A DNA stretch of 64,000 bases. It comes from Kondoa malvinella. Taxonomy: Eukaryota; Basidiomycota; Agaricostilbomycetes; Agaricostilbales; Kondoaceae. Position numbers and translations under genes: made by a program. How positions within the stretch are numbered: position 1 is the stretch's first letter; every line of letters starts with the position of its first letter. Below, piece after piece: positions 24,301-34,189 of this stretch. Location of the stretch: NCBI GenBank assembly GCA_039545315.1, contig BCIM01000014.1, positions 409,841 through 473,840 of the forward strand, given 5' to 3'. The notes beneath the pieces are model-generated. The model was given only the letters and a program-made list of their open reading frames with translations, was not told where the DNA came from and did not search any database.

Positions 24301-26021
24301 CTTGTTGAAGGGGAAGAAGCTGCGCCCGGGACCGAGACATGGGTCTTGATCAATACCAATTTGGATTTGGTCAAATTACATCTCAAGAATGCACTGGTGC
24401 TTTCCGAAGAACACGCTTTCTACACCGACTCTTGCCTGATGATGGACCGAATATTGCAACTCAAAGAAGAAGGCCAACGACGGTTCATCTGTCTTTTGGA
24501 AGCCATTCAGTCGTCTATCTTGCAATATCTTTACGCCAACAAGCTCCACAAGATTATTATTGTAGCTAGGACATCTCAAGATAGTCAAAATTCGATCAGG
24601 CGACAGCGGTGTTTTCTTAAGCTCTGGCTACCTCCGGGCTTTGCGGCCGAAGTCATCGAATTACCAGCTCAATCGGCAATTTCCAGCAATGTGGTACATC
24701 AAGCTTTAGACAAGGCTCGATGTGCATCCTCTTTGGTCTTGTTTACATCAGTGGACCGCCTTTGTCGAAGTACCGAATTTCTTGCTCAGCTTTTCACCAC
24801 AGCCAGGAACAGACAGCAGCATCTGATGGGATTCGTTTGGCAAGCTCGAGACTTTCAAGCTTGTCGCACACACGTGCTGAATTGCGGCCCACTCCTCGAG
24901 AGAGAGCTAAAAGCCAGTGCTGCATACTTCAACACGGCTCGGAGCCTTCCTTTGATTGCCCCTATTATCATAAATCAAGAGCACGGAAGAGCTATGCAAC
25001 GGCTGAGCAAAGAAAGGGCCGCTGTAGGAGGAAATTTTGCCAGTGCTTTGCAGAGCTCTAGCTTTCAAGGCAATCTGGACACGGTGATTCCTCAATTATT
25101 GCAGACCGGAAGATCATCCAGCATAGATAGGGACAAGACAGGTGAGCTCTTCGCGCCTGTCGGGGGAGCAATGTGCTGATTAACAACGCAGCGCTCCTCT
25201 GGCAAGACAACTTCAAGTCTAAATTCCCTCTTGTCAAAGACGTCAAAAGCTGTTGGTTTTGGGGCAACTCGGCCTTCGATTGCAAGTGCAGCGTCGAAAC
25301 GCATGATCTAGAGGGCTGCTTTTGCCACTGCGAGATCTGCACCCTCGCCCGAGAACGAAGTTGCCCATCCCATCGCAACGAGGGAAAATGTCCAGTGCTC
25401 TGTCCTTGTCGCTGCAAGAATCACCACACGGGAGCCAACACAAACAATCAGACAGATCAGTCTCCCTCTGGGCATAGCGAGACCGTATCAAGCCAGTCAG
25501 ACGAAGAGCAAGTCATTGAAAGCAAACGGAAGCAAAGGCAGACAAAGACGAAGAGGACAGCACGTAAGTCTGTATACATATTGCCTTCGTCGAGATATTG
25601 ACTTTGTGGTATAGCTGCGCAAGTCAAGAAGACCGTAGCTGAACCAACAAAGGAGACTGTCACCAAGTCAGCAAAGGCGAATGTCGCTAAATCAGCAGTC
25701 GAAAAGAACGCCAAGGAAGTTGAGCTCAAAAAGTGTTCTTGCAAGAAGACCTTTACCGGCGCAGGCTCTCTGTGTGGTACCTGCTACCGCAAGAACGCTG
25801 CAAAACAGAAAACCGGAACAGACGGCAAGAAAAGATGCGAAGCACGGGCCTGCAGTAAAGTCTGCTCGAACAAGAAAGCAAAATACTGCTCAGTCCAATG
25901 CTTGACTACCGAGATGGGCAGAGCAGGCAAAGAAGTCCCGACCTGTAAGGTGACTGGCTGCGAGAAGGTTGTTATGCCTGGTTTGGGAAGGGCATGTGAG
26001 ACACATGTTGTGCGCAAATAG
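21335..26021 (+). CDS. USP deubiquitinase fused to two serine-recombinase-like domains and Cys-rich tails
   Basis: Nine exons (21335-21421, 21469-21805, 21866-22124, 22168-22348, 22402-22587, 22637-23331, 23382-25141, 25192-25563, 25615-26021) total 4284 nt, 1427 residues, every junction in phase. Residues ~80-350 are a ubiquitin-specific protease: Cys box NAGNTCYIASLLQ (Cys85), CTACG finger, IIFLDLKRF, His box AGHYVALVWDF (His308). Further on are two resolvase-like units. The first has LYARTS (Arg756, Ser758) and DRLTRR (Asp834, Arg835, Arg838). The second has VARTSQDSQ (Arg978, Ser980) and DRLCRS (Asp1040, Arg1041, Arg1044). These match R-x-S and D-R-x-x-R of serine recombinases. The end holds a Cys/His cluster (~1185-1245) and another (~1330-1415), probably zinc-binding, parted by Lys-rich linker. 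Gene structure and USP call are firm; recombinase assignment is motif-based inference. A mobile element or a domesticated one is plausible. Confidence 0.8.
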
Positions 26022-27259
26022 TAGTGTGGGCACCTAGTAAGGTATGTTTCTCTCCAAAGGTCAGGTTCGGGTGCTGATGCCTCTGGTCTCCTGCAAGCTG
26101 GGCAAGGGCCGTCTATTCGATTCTGATAGATGTACTCGAGTCTGATCTGGCTTCTTTCTGGGCTGATGTCTGCTGTCTTGTGGTGCTTTCGATGCTTGGG
26201 CTACTTCTCTTCTTCTGTCGATCTGCTGTCTGTTCTGCTTGTCTTCGCGTCTTCTTGCTGTTTCTGTTGTGTTCTGCTGTTAATCTACTCTGATGACGCT
26301 AAGTTTATGATGCTCAGAAAGTCCGATGTGAAAGTCGTTCTCATCTTCCTTCGTCCTCTCCGATCAAGACCTCTGGGCCTATCATTCTTGTCTCAAGAAT
26401 GGCGCTTTATCTTCGTGTCGTCTGCACTGTTGAAGATGCCTTGCGCAACACTAGAGTCACTTGAAGCTGAACATGAAGCTGCTTCGTTCACCTCTCATTG
26501 TCGACAGCGCTCGCAATGTATTGCCGCACAACGAAGGAAGCCTTGCGCCTCCGACTACAAGTGATCCTCTCTTGCTGTACAAGGCTACGTCTCATCCTTG
26601 ATGTTGCTGCAAATCAATCGAGCCAAGACATGCATCTAGCAGCCAATCACAGCCTTCAACCTTCGTGAGTTGGGATTGGCGACAATATCAAACGGTGCTG
26701 CGCTATCGTGTCCCTTGTGCTAGATGGAGCGTGTAGCCAGTCTATCTTCCTCTGCTCGAGTTGAACACAGTCGGCCCGGTCGTGTCCTGGCGCTTTGTTT
26801 GCAGAGACAGACCCGTCTTTCCCAAACGATCACGAGACTCTCGCTAGCACGGCCTCGTGTGCCCAACAGGAATGCAGATACCCTGTCTCACATGTCCATG
26901 CCTCAGGCTCATCTGGCATTCCCCCAAAAAAAAAATAGCATGAAATTCCTTCAAGCGACATGCTGATGCGCACAGTCGCACACACGCTGCCCTCAACACT
27001 GTATCTTGCAATCCAACATATCTTGCTGAAAGACTCCCCCTGGGAACGGTCTGTTTCTTTCCTTTCCTCGTCTCTCTCTTCCTGTCCACCATTCTGTCTG
27101 CTGCTAGCTCAAGTATACAATCTGGCTATCAGTCATTCCTTTCGAAATAACAGGTTCAATCCAACCATTCATCTTGCAAGAGAAGGTGTCCCTAGCTACT
27201 CGCTATAGGATACAGTGTATTACCTTTGGGCTCAGCATTAGGTAGGGCAAGGCAAGATG
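26022..27259. other. About 1.2 kb without a recognised gene
   Basis: Open frames up to 144 codons show no motif or splice logic. An A-run lies near 26,924. I find no terminal inverted repeat that would mark the end of an element including the upstream fusion gene. Confidence 0.35.
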
Positions 27260-28220
27260 GTCATCTCACCCGATGTGTAAGCGCGATTGCCGACGGCGTT
27301 CAAACTGAAGAAAGCTGTGCTCACGCTGCAACCTGTCCCAGTGTCGACCTTACGCTGTCTTCCGACCCGTTCGATGCCGTAGAAAAGAAGCGCAAGATGA
27401 TGACCAGAACAGGCGACAGCACAGAATGCGTGCAAGAGCCGGCCAAGAGAGTCAAGTCAAGCGTTTTATCAATAGGCAGTCCACAGTCGAAACGAAGATT
27501 GTCGCGAGGCGATGAGATGAGCAGCAGACAGAAGGTACGAAGGGCTAGCAATGGTAATAACAGAGGGAAGAACAGAGAAGGGGAACAGCTGAGCTGTGAG
27601 TACCATTTAGAAAGTATCAATGACAAGCTGATATAGCATACAGCTCCCGTAAGAATCCATGCATCTTCGCCTCGCAGACCAACTCGTATCCCATCGAGTC
27701 GCGCTTTCAACCATATCGACCAAAGCGAATCAAGCAGCCAACCCGAACGTTTCCCGGAGAATGCGTTCAAGGACCATCAGCAGACAGACGGCCACGTCAA
27801 TAAGGCTTGTATCCTCTAGCCCTATCGAATGCCCAAACACCGGGAATACCTGCTATATGGCTGCGGCATTGCAAGTACTGGTCAATAATCCCGTCATCCG
27901 GGCATCTGTCTCTGCTCCGGGCGCTTCAACTCTGTCCGACACCGAGACGAATTTGCATTGCTTCAAATCCAAAAAACATGCACGACATGTGGTTTTTCTG
28001 CAAGTGACGAAGACTGCGAACAGTAAGGTGGATTGAGTAGGATGGGTACAGGGGTTCGTTGTCATTTAGTCCGCATACACATCTTGCAAGAAACAATTAG
28101 GCCCCACTGCGCAGCTCTCCTTGCAGCGTACAAGCCAACCATGCTCCTCACGCATGGCGAGGGAGATTGCTCCACAGTTGCACCTTCAATCACTTGTTAC
28201 GTGCCGAAAACGAAGTGAAA
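27260..28220 (+). pseudogene. Degraded paralogue of the USP part
   Basis: A basic N-terminal region (EPAKRVKSS, SKRRLSRGDEMSSRQK) is followed by a good intron (GTGAGT donor at 27598, AAGCTGATATAG acceptor). About 200 bases on comes the Cys box ECPNTGNTCYMAAALQ and VNNPVIRASVSAPG, matching the same segment of the intact gene at 21,335 almost position by position. The frame before the Cys box does not connect to it without a frameshift. After it the alignment jumps from the helix following the Cys box straight to a finger-like KTCTTCG segment, then to GEG and ITCY fragments. So internal parts are deleted, and no His box or recombinase part is found. It is a broken relative, joined to the left inverted repeat. 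Confidence 0.65.
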
Positions 28221-28775
28221 TTTTCAGCTCTCTTTATCTATGGCCAATGCAGTATGGTCGATCTCGCTCGTACAAGAAGGCCTGCTGCTGTGCGAGCCTC
28301 GCACTAACAGTCTCCTGCCTTGGCCTTGTTTCCGATACCTTAGCAGCATCAGACTTGGTGCTTCATCTATCTGTCTGGCCAGCGAATCAAGGCCAAGGCT
28401 ACAGCTTCCCGATGTGTGTGTCTCTCTCTCTCTCTCTCTCTGCTTCCTACAAGCTGCTAAAGCCTGCTGAGAAGATCACGGTTACGGCTGTTACAGTACC
28501 ATCAAGTCGAAGAAAAGTCGCCGATCAGAGGATTTGTTGTGTTGTCGAGCAGCACTCGGTTTGTTCCTTCAAGCTGCAAGTGGGTACGCTGTGCTGTCTC
28601 AGCTCGATGCTACGATGCATCTGCTTTCTCTTGTCAGAGAGTACTACCCACTCATCGGCAATGTGTCTGTTGCTCCCTCTCGATCGCGTAGGAGGTTGCT
28701 GGAGAGAAGGAATGCAGCACAGGTGGAGCAACGACAGCTAGATCAGGAGGAATGCAATATGACAGGCTACTGCTA
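28140..28775 (+). repeat. Left copy of ~640 bp inverted repeat
   Basis: Nearly identical, in reverse orientation, to 32930-33565. The shared stretch runs from CACGCATGGCGAGGGAGATT through a CT microsatellite (TGTGTGTCTCTCTCT) to GCTAGATCAGGAGGAAT. Differences are a few substitutions and the length of the CT run. Looser similarity extends left to about 27,965, with a ~95 bp segment missing from the right copy. It contains the tail of the degraded USP copy and an ORF-like end (LSQLDATMHLLSLVREYY) of unknown family. Confidence 0.85.
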
Positions 28776-28874
28776 CAAATATTGGGTCCCCGCTTGTCTT
28801 GAACAGTCATTTGACTGAGCATACCTGTGGACCCTGCTTATACCATACATCTGCAAGAAGTTACCCTTGTAGAT

Positions 28875-31800
28875 ATGTCGACAACTCCTGGATCAGCTCC
28901 GCCTATTCGGCTTGGGGTGTGTGCCATGGACAGAAAAGCAAGGTGTGCCAGAACTTGAAATCGCATACGCCCGCTGACACAAGTCCGCGCAGGTCAAAGC
29001 CAATGAGAAATATTCTGAGTCGGTAAGATCGTCGTGTCTGCTAGAGTTCCGTCTGACATCTCGACAGACTGCTGGCAACAGGCAAATTCGAAGTTATTGT
29101 TTTCGGTGATAAAGTGATCATCGATGAAGGTACTGTAATCCCGCCAGGCTGTGCAGCTAGAGCTCATATTGTCTGTCTACCGCGAAGATATCGAAAGCTG
29201 GCCGCTTTGCGACTTCCTGATCAGCTTCTTCAGCTCTGGCTTTCCCATGGACAAGGCTATTGCCTACGTGCGTCGCATGCCCCTAAAACCCCTGGTCTAT
29301 CTGAATATTATCAGGTCGCGCTACGCAAACCAGTCTGCATCAATGATCTCGCAATGCAGAAAATATTCTGGGATCGTCGGGTTGTTGCCAGAGTATTGGA
29401 CGCCATCAATGTCCCTACACCGAAGAGAGTCGAAGTAGATCGTGACGGCGGGCCTAAGCTAGACAAGCGAGTTGCCGACCAGCTGGAGCGCGAACTGGGC
29501 ATCAACATCAACAAACCCAGTCCTCCTGTTGAATTCAGCATCAAAGGGGATGAATCTATCGTTGTCAATGGCAAGCAGCTTGAGAAGTCATTCGTCGAGA
29601 AACCAGTCAGCGGGGAAGACCATAACATCTATATCTACTTTTCTGAGCGAAGAGGCGGAGGTGGTCGTAGACTGTTCAGGAAAGTGAGTCAATCGTTCGG
29701 CGTAGCTTCAACCATCGCTCAGTACAATCAGATCGGCAACAAATCCAGCGAGCATGACCCAGAGTTGAAAATGCCCAGAACAGATGGCTCATACGTCTAC
29801 GAGCAGTTTATGGACGGTACGTCTTTAGTCATTAGTATAGCGTGCAGACCTCAACAAGCATCCAGTGGAGAATGCCGAAGATATCAAGATTTATACTCTC
29901 GGACCCAACTTTGTGCATGCAGAAACACGTAAGTCGCCTGTAGTCGATGGTGTGGTCCGACGTACTGCTGAGGGCAAGGAAATTCGATTCATCTGCGAGC
30001 TTACGCCTGAAGAAAGGAAGATGGCAAGTGATATCTCCAGGGCATTCAAGCAGAATATCTGTGGTTTTGACGTCTTACGCGCTAATGGCAAGTCATATGT
30101 GATTGACGTAAACGGCTGGTCGTTTGTGAAGGGGAACGATTTCTACTAGTATGTTTAAACGCTGCTCGAACACCTCAAGCTGATTGTTTGCAGCGAGAAA
30201 TGCGCGGAAATTCTGGCCAAGTTCTGCAACGCTCAACTGCCTAGCATACCTAAGACTCCTTCTGTTCCTGGCACGCCAGCCTCCAAGGACTCCAAATCGT
30301 GGCGACTTCACAGCTCATCTATTGTCTTCCGTCACGCCGACCGGACACCCAAAATGAAGCTGAAGTTCAACTTTAAAGGAGGCGAGCCCGGATGCCAGCC
30401 TTTTATCAATCTGCTGCAAGGCCGCAAAGATGAAATCATCCTTCGGCAAACAGATCAGCTCGAGTACATTTCTGACGCAGCAGATGCAGCTTTGCAGATG
30501 CCAGGCAGCGATCACGAAAAGCTCGAATCGCTCAAGAAGATTCTCAGCAAGAAAGTCGTCTTTACTGGCACAAAAGCTCAGATCAAGCCATCGTTTTCTG
30601 CCGAGGGCGAATGCGAAAAGATTCATATCGTCGTCAAGTGGGGTGGAGAGTACACACACGCGGCTCGCTACCAGAGTCGGGACATAGGCGAGAATATGCG
30701 GAAAGATTTGACTATCATGAACCAGTAGGCAGCTTACTCTACTTTTTTTTATCACGCTAATCGTTTGACAGAAACATTTTGTCCAACGTGCGACTTTACA
30801 GTAGCTCTGAGTAAGGCTTCGCGCCGGTTCACTGTTCCACCTTCTGACCTTTGATACAGACGACGTGTAATAGCAACAGCCGAGACATTTGGCGGGTGCG
30901 CGAATCCCTGCTGGATGTGAATCTGTGCTGACAGTATAATCAGCGCTCTGTTAGATGATCCTTCTCGTCGAACAGAACCAATACAGCATCCACTCATGGT
31001 CCGAAAAGATCTGCTTGATGATTCGAATGCAGCCAAAGAACCTGTGAGTGAGGTATCAGCGAGTCTCAAGTACATGCTGATTTTTTGGTAGATGGATTTG
31101 GTCAAGAAACGCCTTAAGTGGCTCTTCCGACCTGGTGAATACAAACGACCTGAATTCGCTTGGCCAGTGCCAACGGAAGAACCCATGACTGTGAGCTTTG
31201 GCTTACACTTGACACTTCTTGTTGCTCACAGATTACTCTAGGTCGTTGCAGAGACGATGAACTTGATGCGATATCATCGTGAATTAATGGCTAGAAATTG
31301 GACAGCACTGGATGTAGAGAACATCCAAGCACGATGGCACGTCTTTTGGCAGATTACCAAAGGAGAAGTCTTACAGTCTTATCAGGTGCTGCGGCGAATA
31401 CCCTCAGTTGTTCAGAGAGCGATGGGAAAAGCTTGTGAGTCTTTGCAATCTTGCAAAGTCCTGCATTGAGCCATACACAGTTCAATGACTTCTGCGACGT
31501 CGAACCTGAGAAGTTTGATCCTTCGAGAGTGCGCATACAGCGCTGATTAGATGGTACCCGCTGATCATCGACACAGGTCAGCGAACTCTACGACTCTCTG
31601 AAGTACGACGCTTTGCACAAGTGAGTGGTTGCTCATTGATTCCTATCCTGCTAAGACCGAGGTCAGTCGAGTCTTCCTTGAGACCATCTTTTGCGAGCAA
31701 GCAGAAAAGGACAAGCCGATCTCTAGCTCTGCGAGTAGCTCTTCAAGCTCGAACGAGCCTTCTGGCAAGAGCAGTCAGACACCTAAGAAGCTGAAAGAAC

Positions 31801-32769
31801 TCTATCGCCGCGCCAAAGAGCTTTTCGATTACAGTCAGTCGGCTTCTTTCCAAAGCGAACGAAACTGAGATTGCCTATCAGTCGCTCCACAGGAATACGG
31901 TATAGAGCGATACGAGAAACTCGACATCGGACGCCTTACATCTCTCCCTCTGCTCTCACAAATTGTTGATGACCTCAAGAATGCTACCCAGACAGAAGGC
32001 TCAATGAATGTCTACTTCACTAAAGAGTCCCACATGTGAGCTATCCCAACATCTATGTGATTCTCGAGATATATATTAACACATTTACAGTCAAACATTG
32101 GTCAATCTTGTGCTGTTCTCAGAACTCAAGATCGTTATGCCCCGAATCCCTGAGCTTGACTACATGGTACGTGTCTTAGAAGGAATTCTAGCTCTGGATA
32201 CTGAGGTACGATTCAGGCGTACATTAGCTTCGAAGTCTATGAGCGAGTGACTAGCGAAGACAAGCAAGAATTCTCTGTTCGAATCTTCTTGAGTGAAGGC
32301 GCGCATGCATTGCCGCTCGATGTCAGCTTGGACGCGAAGCATGCCTTGCAAGTACAGCCCAGGCGGTGAGTGGTCTGTGTCTATCATAGTCTATCGGCTG
32401 ATCTCGCGCAGACTTTTGACGAATCACATCCCAATGCCGGAAGTCATTGCGACCTTGTCTCGCCATATGCTCCATTCGGAAATCTTGAAGAAATCCACTA
32501 CAGCATACGAAGGTCTGTTGCCCATTCTTCCTATTGAAGGCGACGTGCTCTACCTTGGCAAGAAGGACGAATTCCAACAACTCCGCCATTTCCTCTCCTC
32601 GAGTGCCAAATCGCGACCGCACTCTGTCACATCAGCTAGCGATCGCGACGAAATGCCACCTGTCAGTATCAGCGCGACACCGAGCGAAACAGGGGATAAA
32701 GAGGACGTCCCATCACCTAATGCTGTAGAGCAGAAATTGGCGGACATGTTTGGTAGAAGTGCCTCGTAG
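28875..32769 (+). CDS. VIP1: Inositol hexakisphosphate/diphosphoinositol kinase Vip1 (PPIP5K)
   Basis: Twenty-one exons from 28875 to 32769 sum to 2931 nt, 976 residues. The N-terminal ATP-grasp kinase shows [58 protein letters not shown], and [20 protein letters not shown]. The C-terminal histidine acid phosphatase-like domain starts at [11 protein letters not shown] and includes [28 protein letters not shown] and YIAPQEYGI. Vip1 makes 1-diphosphoinositol polyphosphates, which signal phosphate status and polarity. The intron at 31337-31385 begins with GC rather than GT: only a GC donor joins ARW to CCGEYP in frame. Exon borders (first few): 28875-28942, 28993-29022, 29068-29129, 29188-29267, 29315-29683. 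The gene is complete although it lies between inverted repeats; its start is only 100 bp from the left repeat. Confidence 0.93.
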
Positions 32770-32929
32770 TGTTGCTAAGGTATTCAATTAGAGGTTCAAG
32801 AGCTATAGATATGTCAAAGTATTGCATCCATCTCAACCCTGCATCGAAGAGCCTCGACAGGTAGCCGACTCAGACCAAGCGAGAAAGTGTTGTCATCGTG
32901 TCATTTGCGTGCAGCAGACTGTCGTGCTA

Positions 32930-33565
32930 GCAGTGTCCTATCATATCACATTCCTCCTGATCTAGCTGTCGTTGCTCCACCTGTGCTGCATTCCTTCTCT
33001 CCAGCAACCTCCTACGCGATCGAGAGGGAGCAACAGACACATTGCCGATGAGTGGGTAGTACTCTCTGACAAGAGAAAGCAGATGCATGGTAGCATCGAG
33101 CTGAGACAGCACAGCGTACCACTTGCAGCTTGAAGGAACAAACCAAGTGCTGCTCGACAACACAACAAATCCTCTGATCGGCGACTTTTCTTCGACTTGA
33201 TGGTACTGTAACAGCCGTAACCGTGATCTTCTCAGCAGGCTTTAGCAGCTTGTAGGAAGCAGAGAGAGAGAGAGAGAGAGACACACACATCGGGAAGCTG
33301 TAGCCTTGGCCTTGATTCGCTGGCCAGACAGATAGATGAAGCACCAAGTCTGATGCTGCTAAGGTATCGGAAACAAGGCCAAGGCAGGAGACTGTTAGTG
33401 CGAGGCTCGCACAGCAGCAGGCCTTCTTGTACGAGCGAGATCGACCATACTGCATTGGCCATAGATAAAGAGAGCTGAAAATTTCACTTCGTTTTCGGCA
33501 CGTAACAAGTGATTGAAGGTGCAACTGTGGAGCAATCTCCCTCGCCATGCGTGATGAGCATTGCG
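32930..33565 (-). repeat. Right copy of ~640 bp inverted repeat
   Basis: Reverse-complement partner of 28140-28775. On the minus strand similarity continues upstream through a segment reading MHDMWFSASDEDW in frame (compare the KTCTTCG segment of the left copy) to about 33,630, then stops beside a U6-derived fragment. The two copies bracket the VIP1 gene. Confidence 0.85.
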
Positions 33566-33654
33566 TTGTCGTGTGCACTGCGAGGAGAGCTGCCCAGTCT
33601 TCGTCACTTGCAGAAAACCACATATCGTGCATGTTCTTTGAAGCTGGAGCAACC

Positions 33655-33702
33655 AAAAAATTATTACCCGAAGGTAATCCACTCTGATCATGCGTGTCAT
33701 CC
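33655..33702 (-). pseudogene. U6 snRNA 3'-end fragment
   Basis: On the minus strand this 48 nt piece matches the last part of the U6 gene (18591-18638), from GGATGACACGCATGATCAG through the UUCG hairpin to the T-run, with one visible substitution (GTAAC to GTAAT). It lacks the U6 5' half and core, and is joined through about 20 bases to the repeat at 32930-33630. Such a 5'-truncated U6 fused head-on to another sequence is what LINE-type reverse transcriptases make by template switching. Confidence 0.85.
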
Positions 33703-34189
33703 GGAATGGTTGGTGTTGCGTTATTCGAGCTGTGCGAAAGCTTACCGGCATCTTTCAAGCCTCGGCTTAAGCTTGCTGATTTAGCAGCCCGTATGTCTAA
33801 CAGTCGATGCCTTGTCTTGCCAGAAGTAGACTTTCGAGCGTACAGAGAAGCCAAAAGGAGCAATCAAAAACAAATCAGACAAGCGCGCAGAATATCTCTC
33901 AATAGAAAGATGTAGTAGGCTGCACCAAAGAAAAGACTTGTGACACCAAAAGGGTTCGTATGACATGAAAACAAGACTCCATTGCGCCCGAGAGCAGATC
34001 GAATGACAAGACCAGACAGCTAGGAGAACAGCGCGCTCTGGCCGCTCGCGTGTCGTCGTGAGACTGCTCTTGCGAAAATGCCGCAAATGCCTCAAATGCC
34101 TCAAATGGTGATATAGCGCAGAGCTGGCGCTTGTCTTGCGCACTACAATCGCCTTCTTCAACTCTTCACATCGCTCAAACACTCGCAAA
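33703..34189. other. Spacer upstream of the copper transporter
   Basis: No gene recognised. A short tandem array of the 9-mer ATGCCTCAA (with one ATGCCGCAA) occurs at about 34078-34105, close to the CTR start and probably in its leader. Confidence 0.5.

Noticed and set aside
26130..26564. 144-codon plus-strand open frame after the fusion gene.
   Set aside because: Hydrophobic Cys/Ser/Leu-rich translation of T-rich DNA with no domain or splice context.
33012..33863. 283-codon minus-strand open frame beginning with a YARKST-like sequence, superficially like a serine recombinase start.
   Set aside because: The frame starts at a non-ATG codon and runs straight through the U6 fragment and the repeat; nothing recombinase-like follows, so the resemblance is chance.
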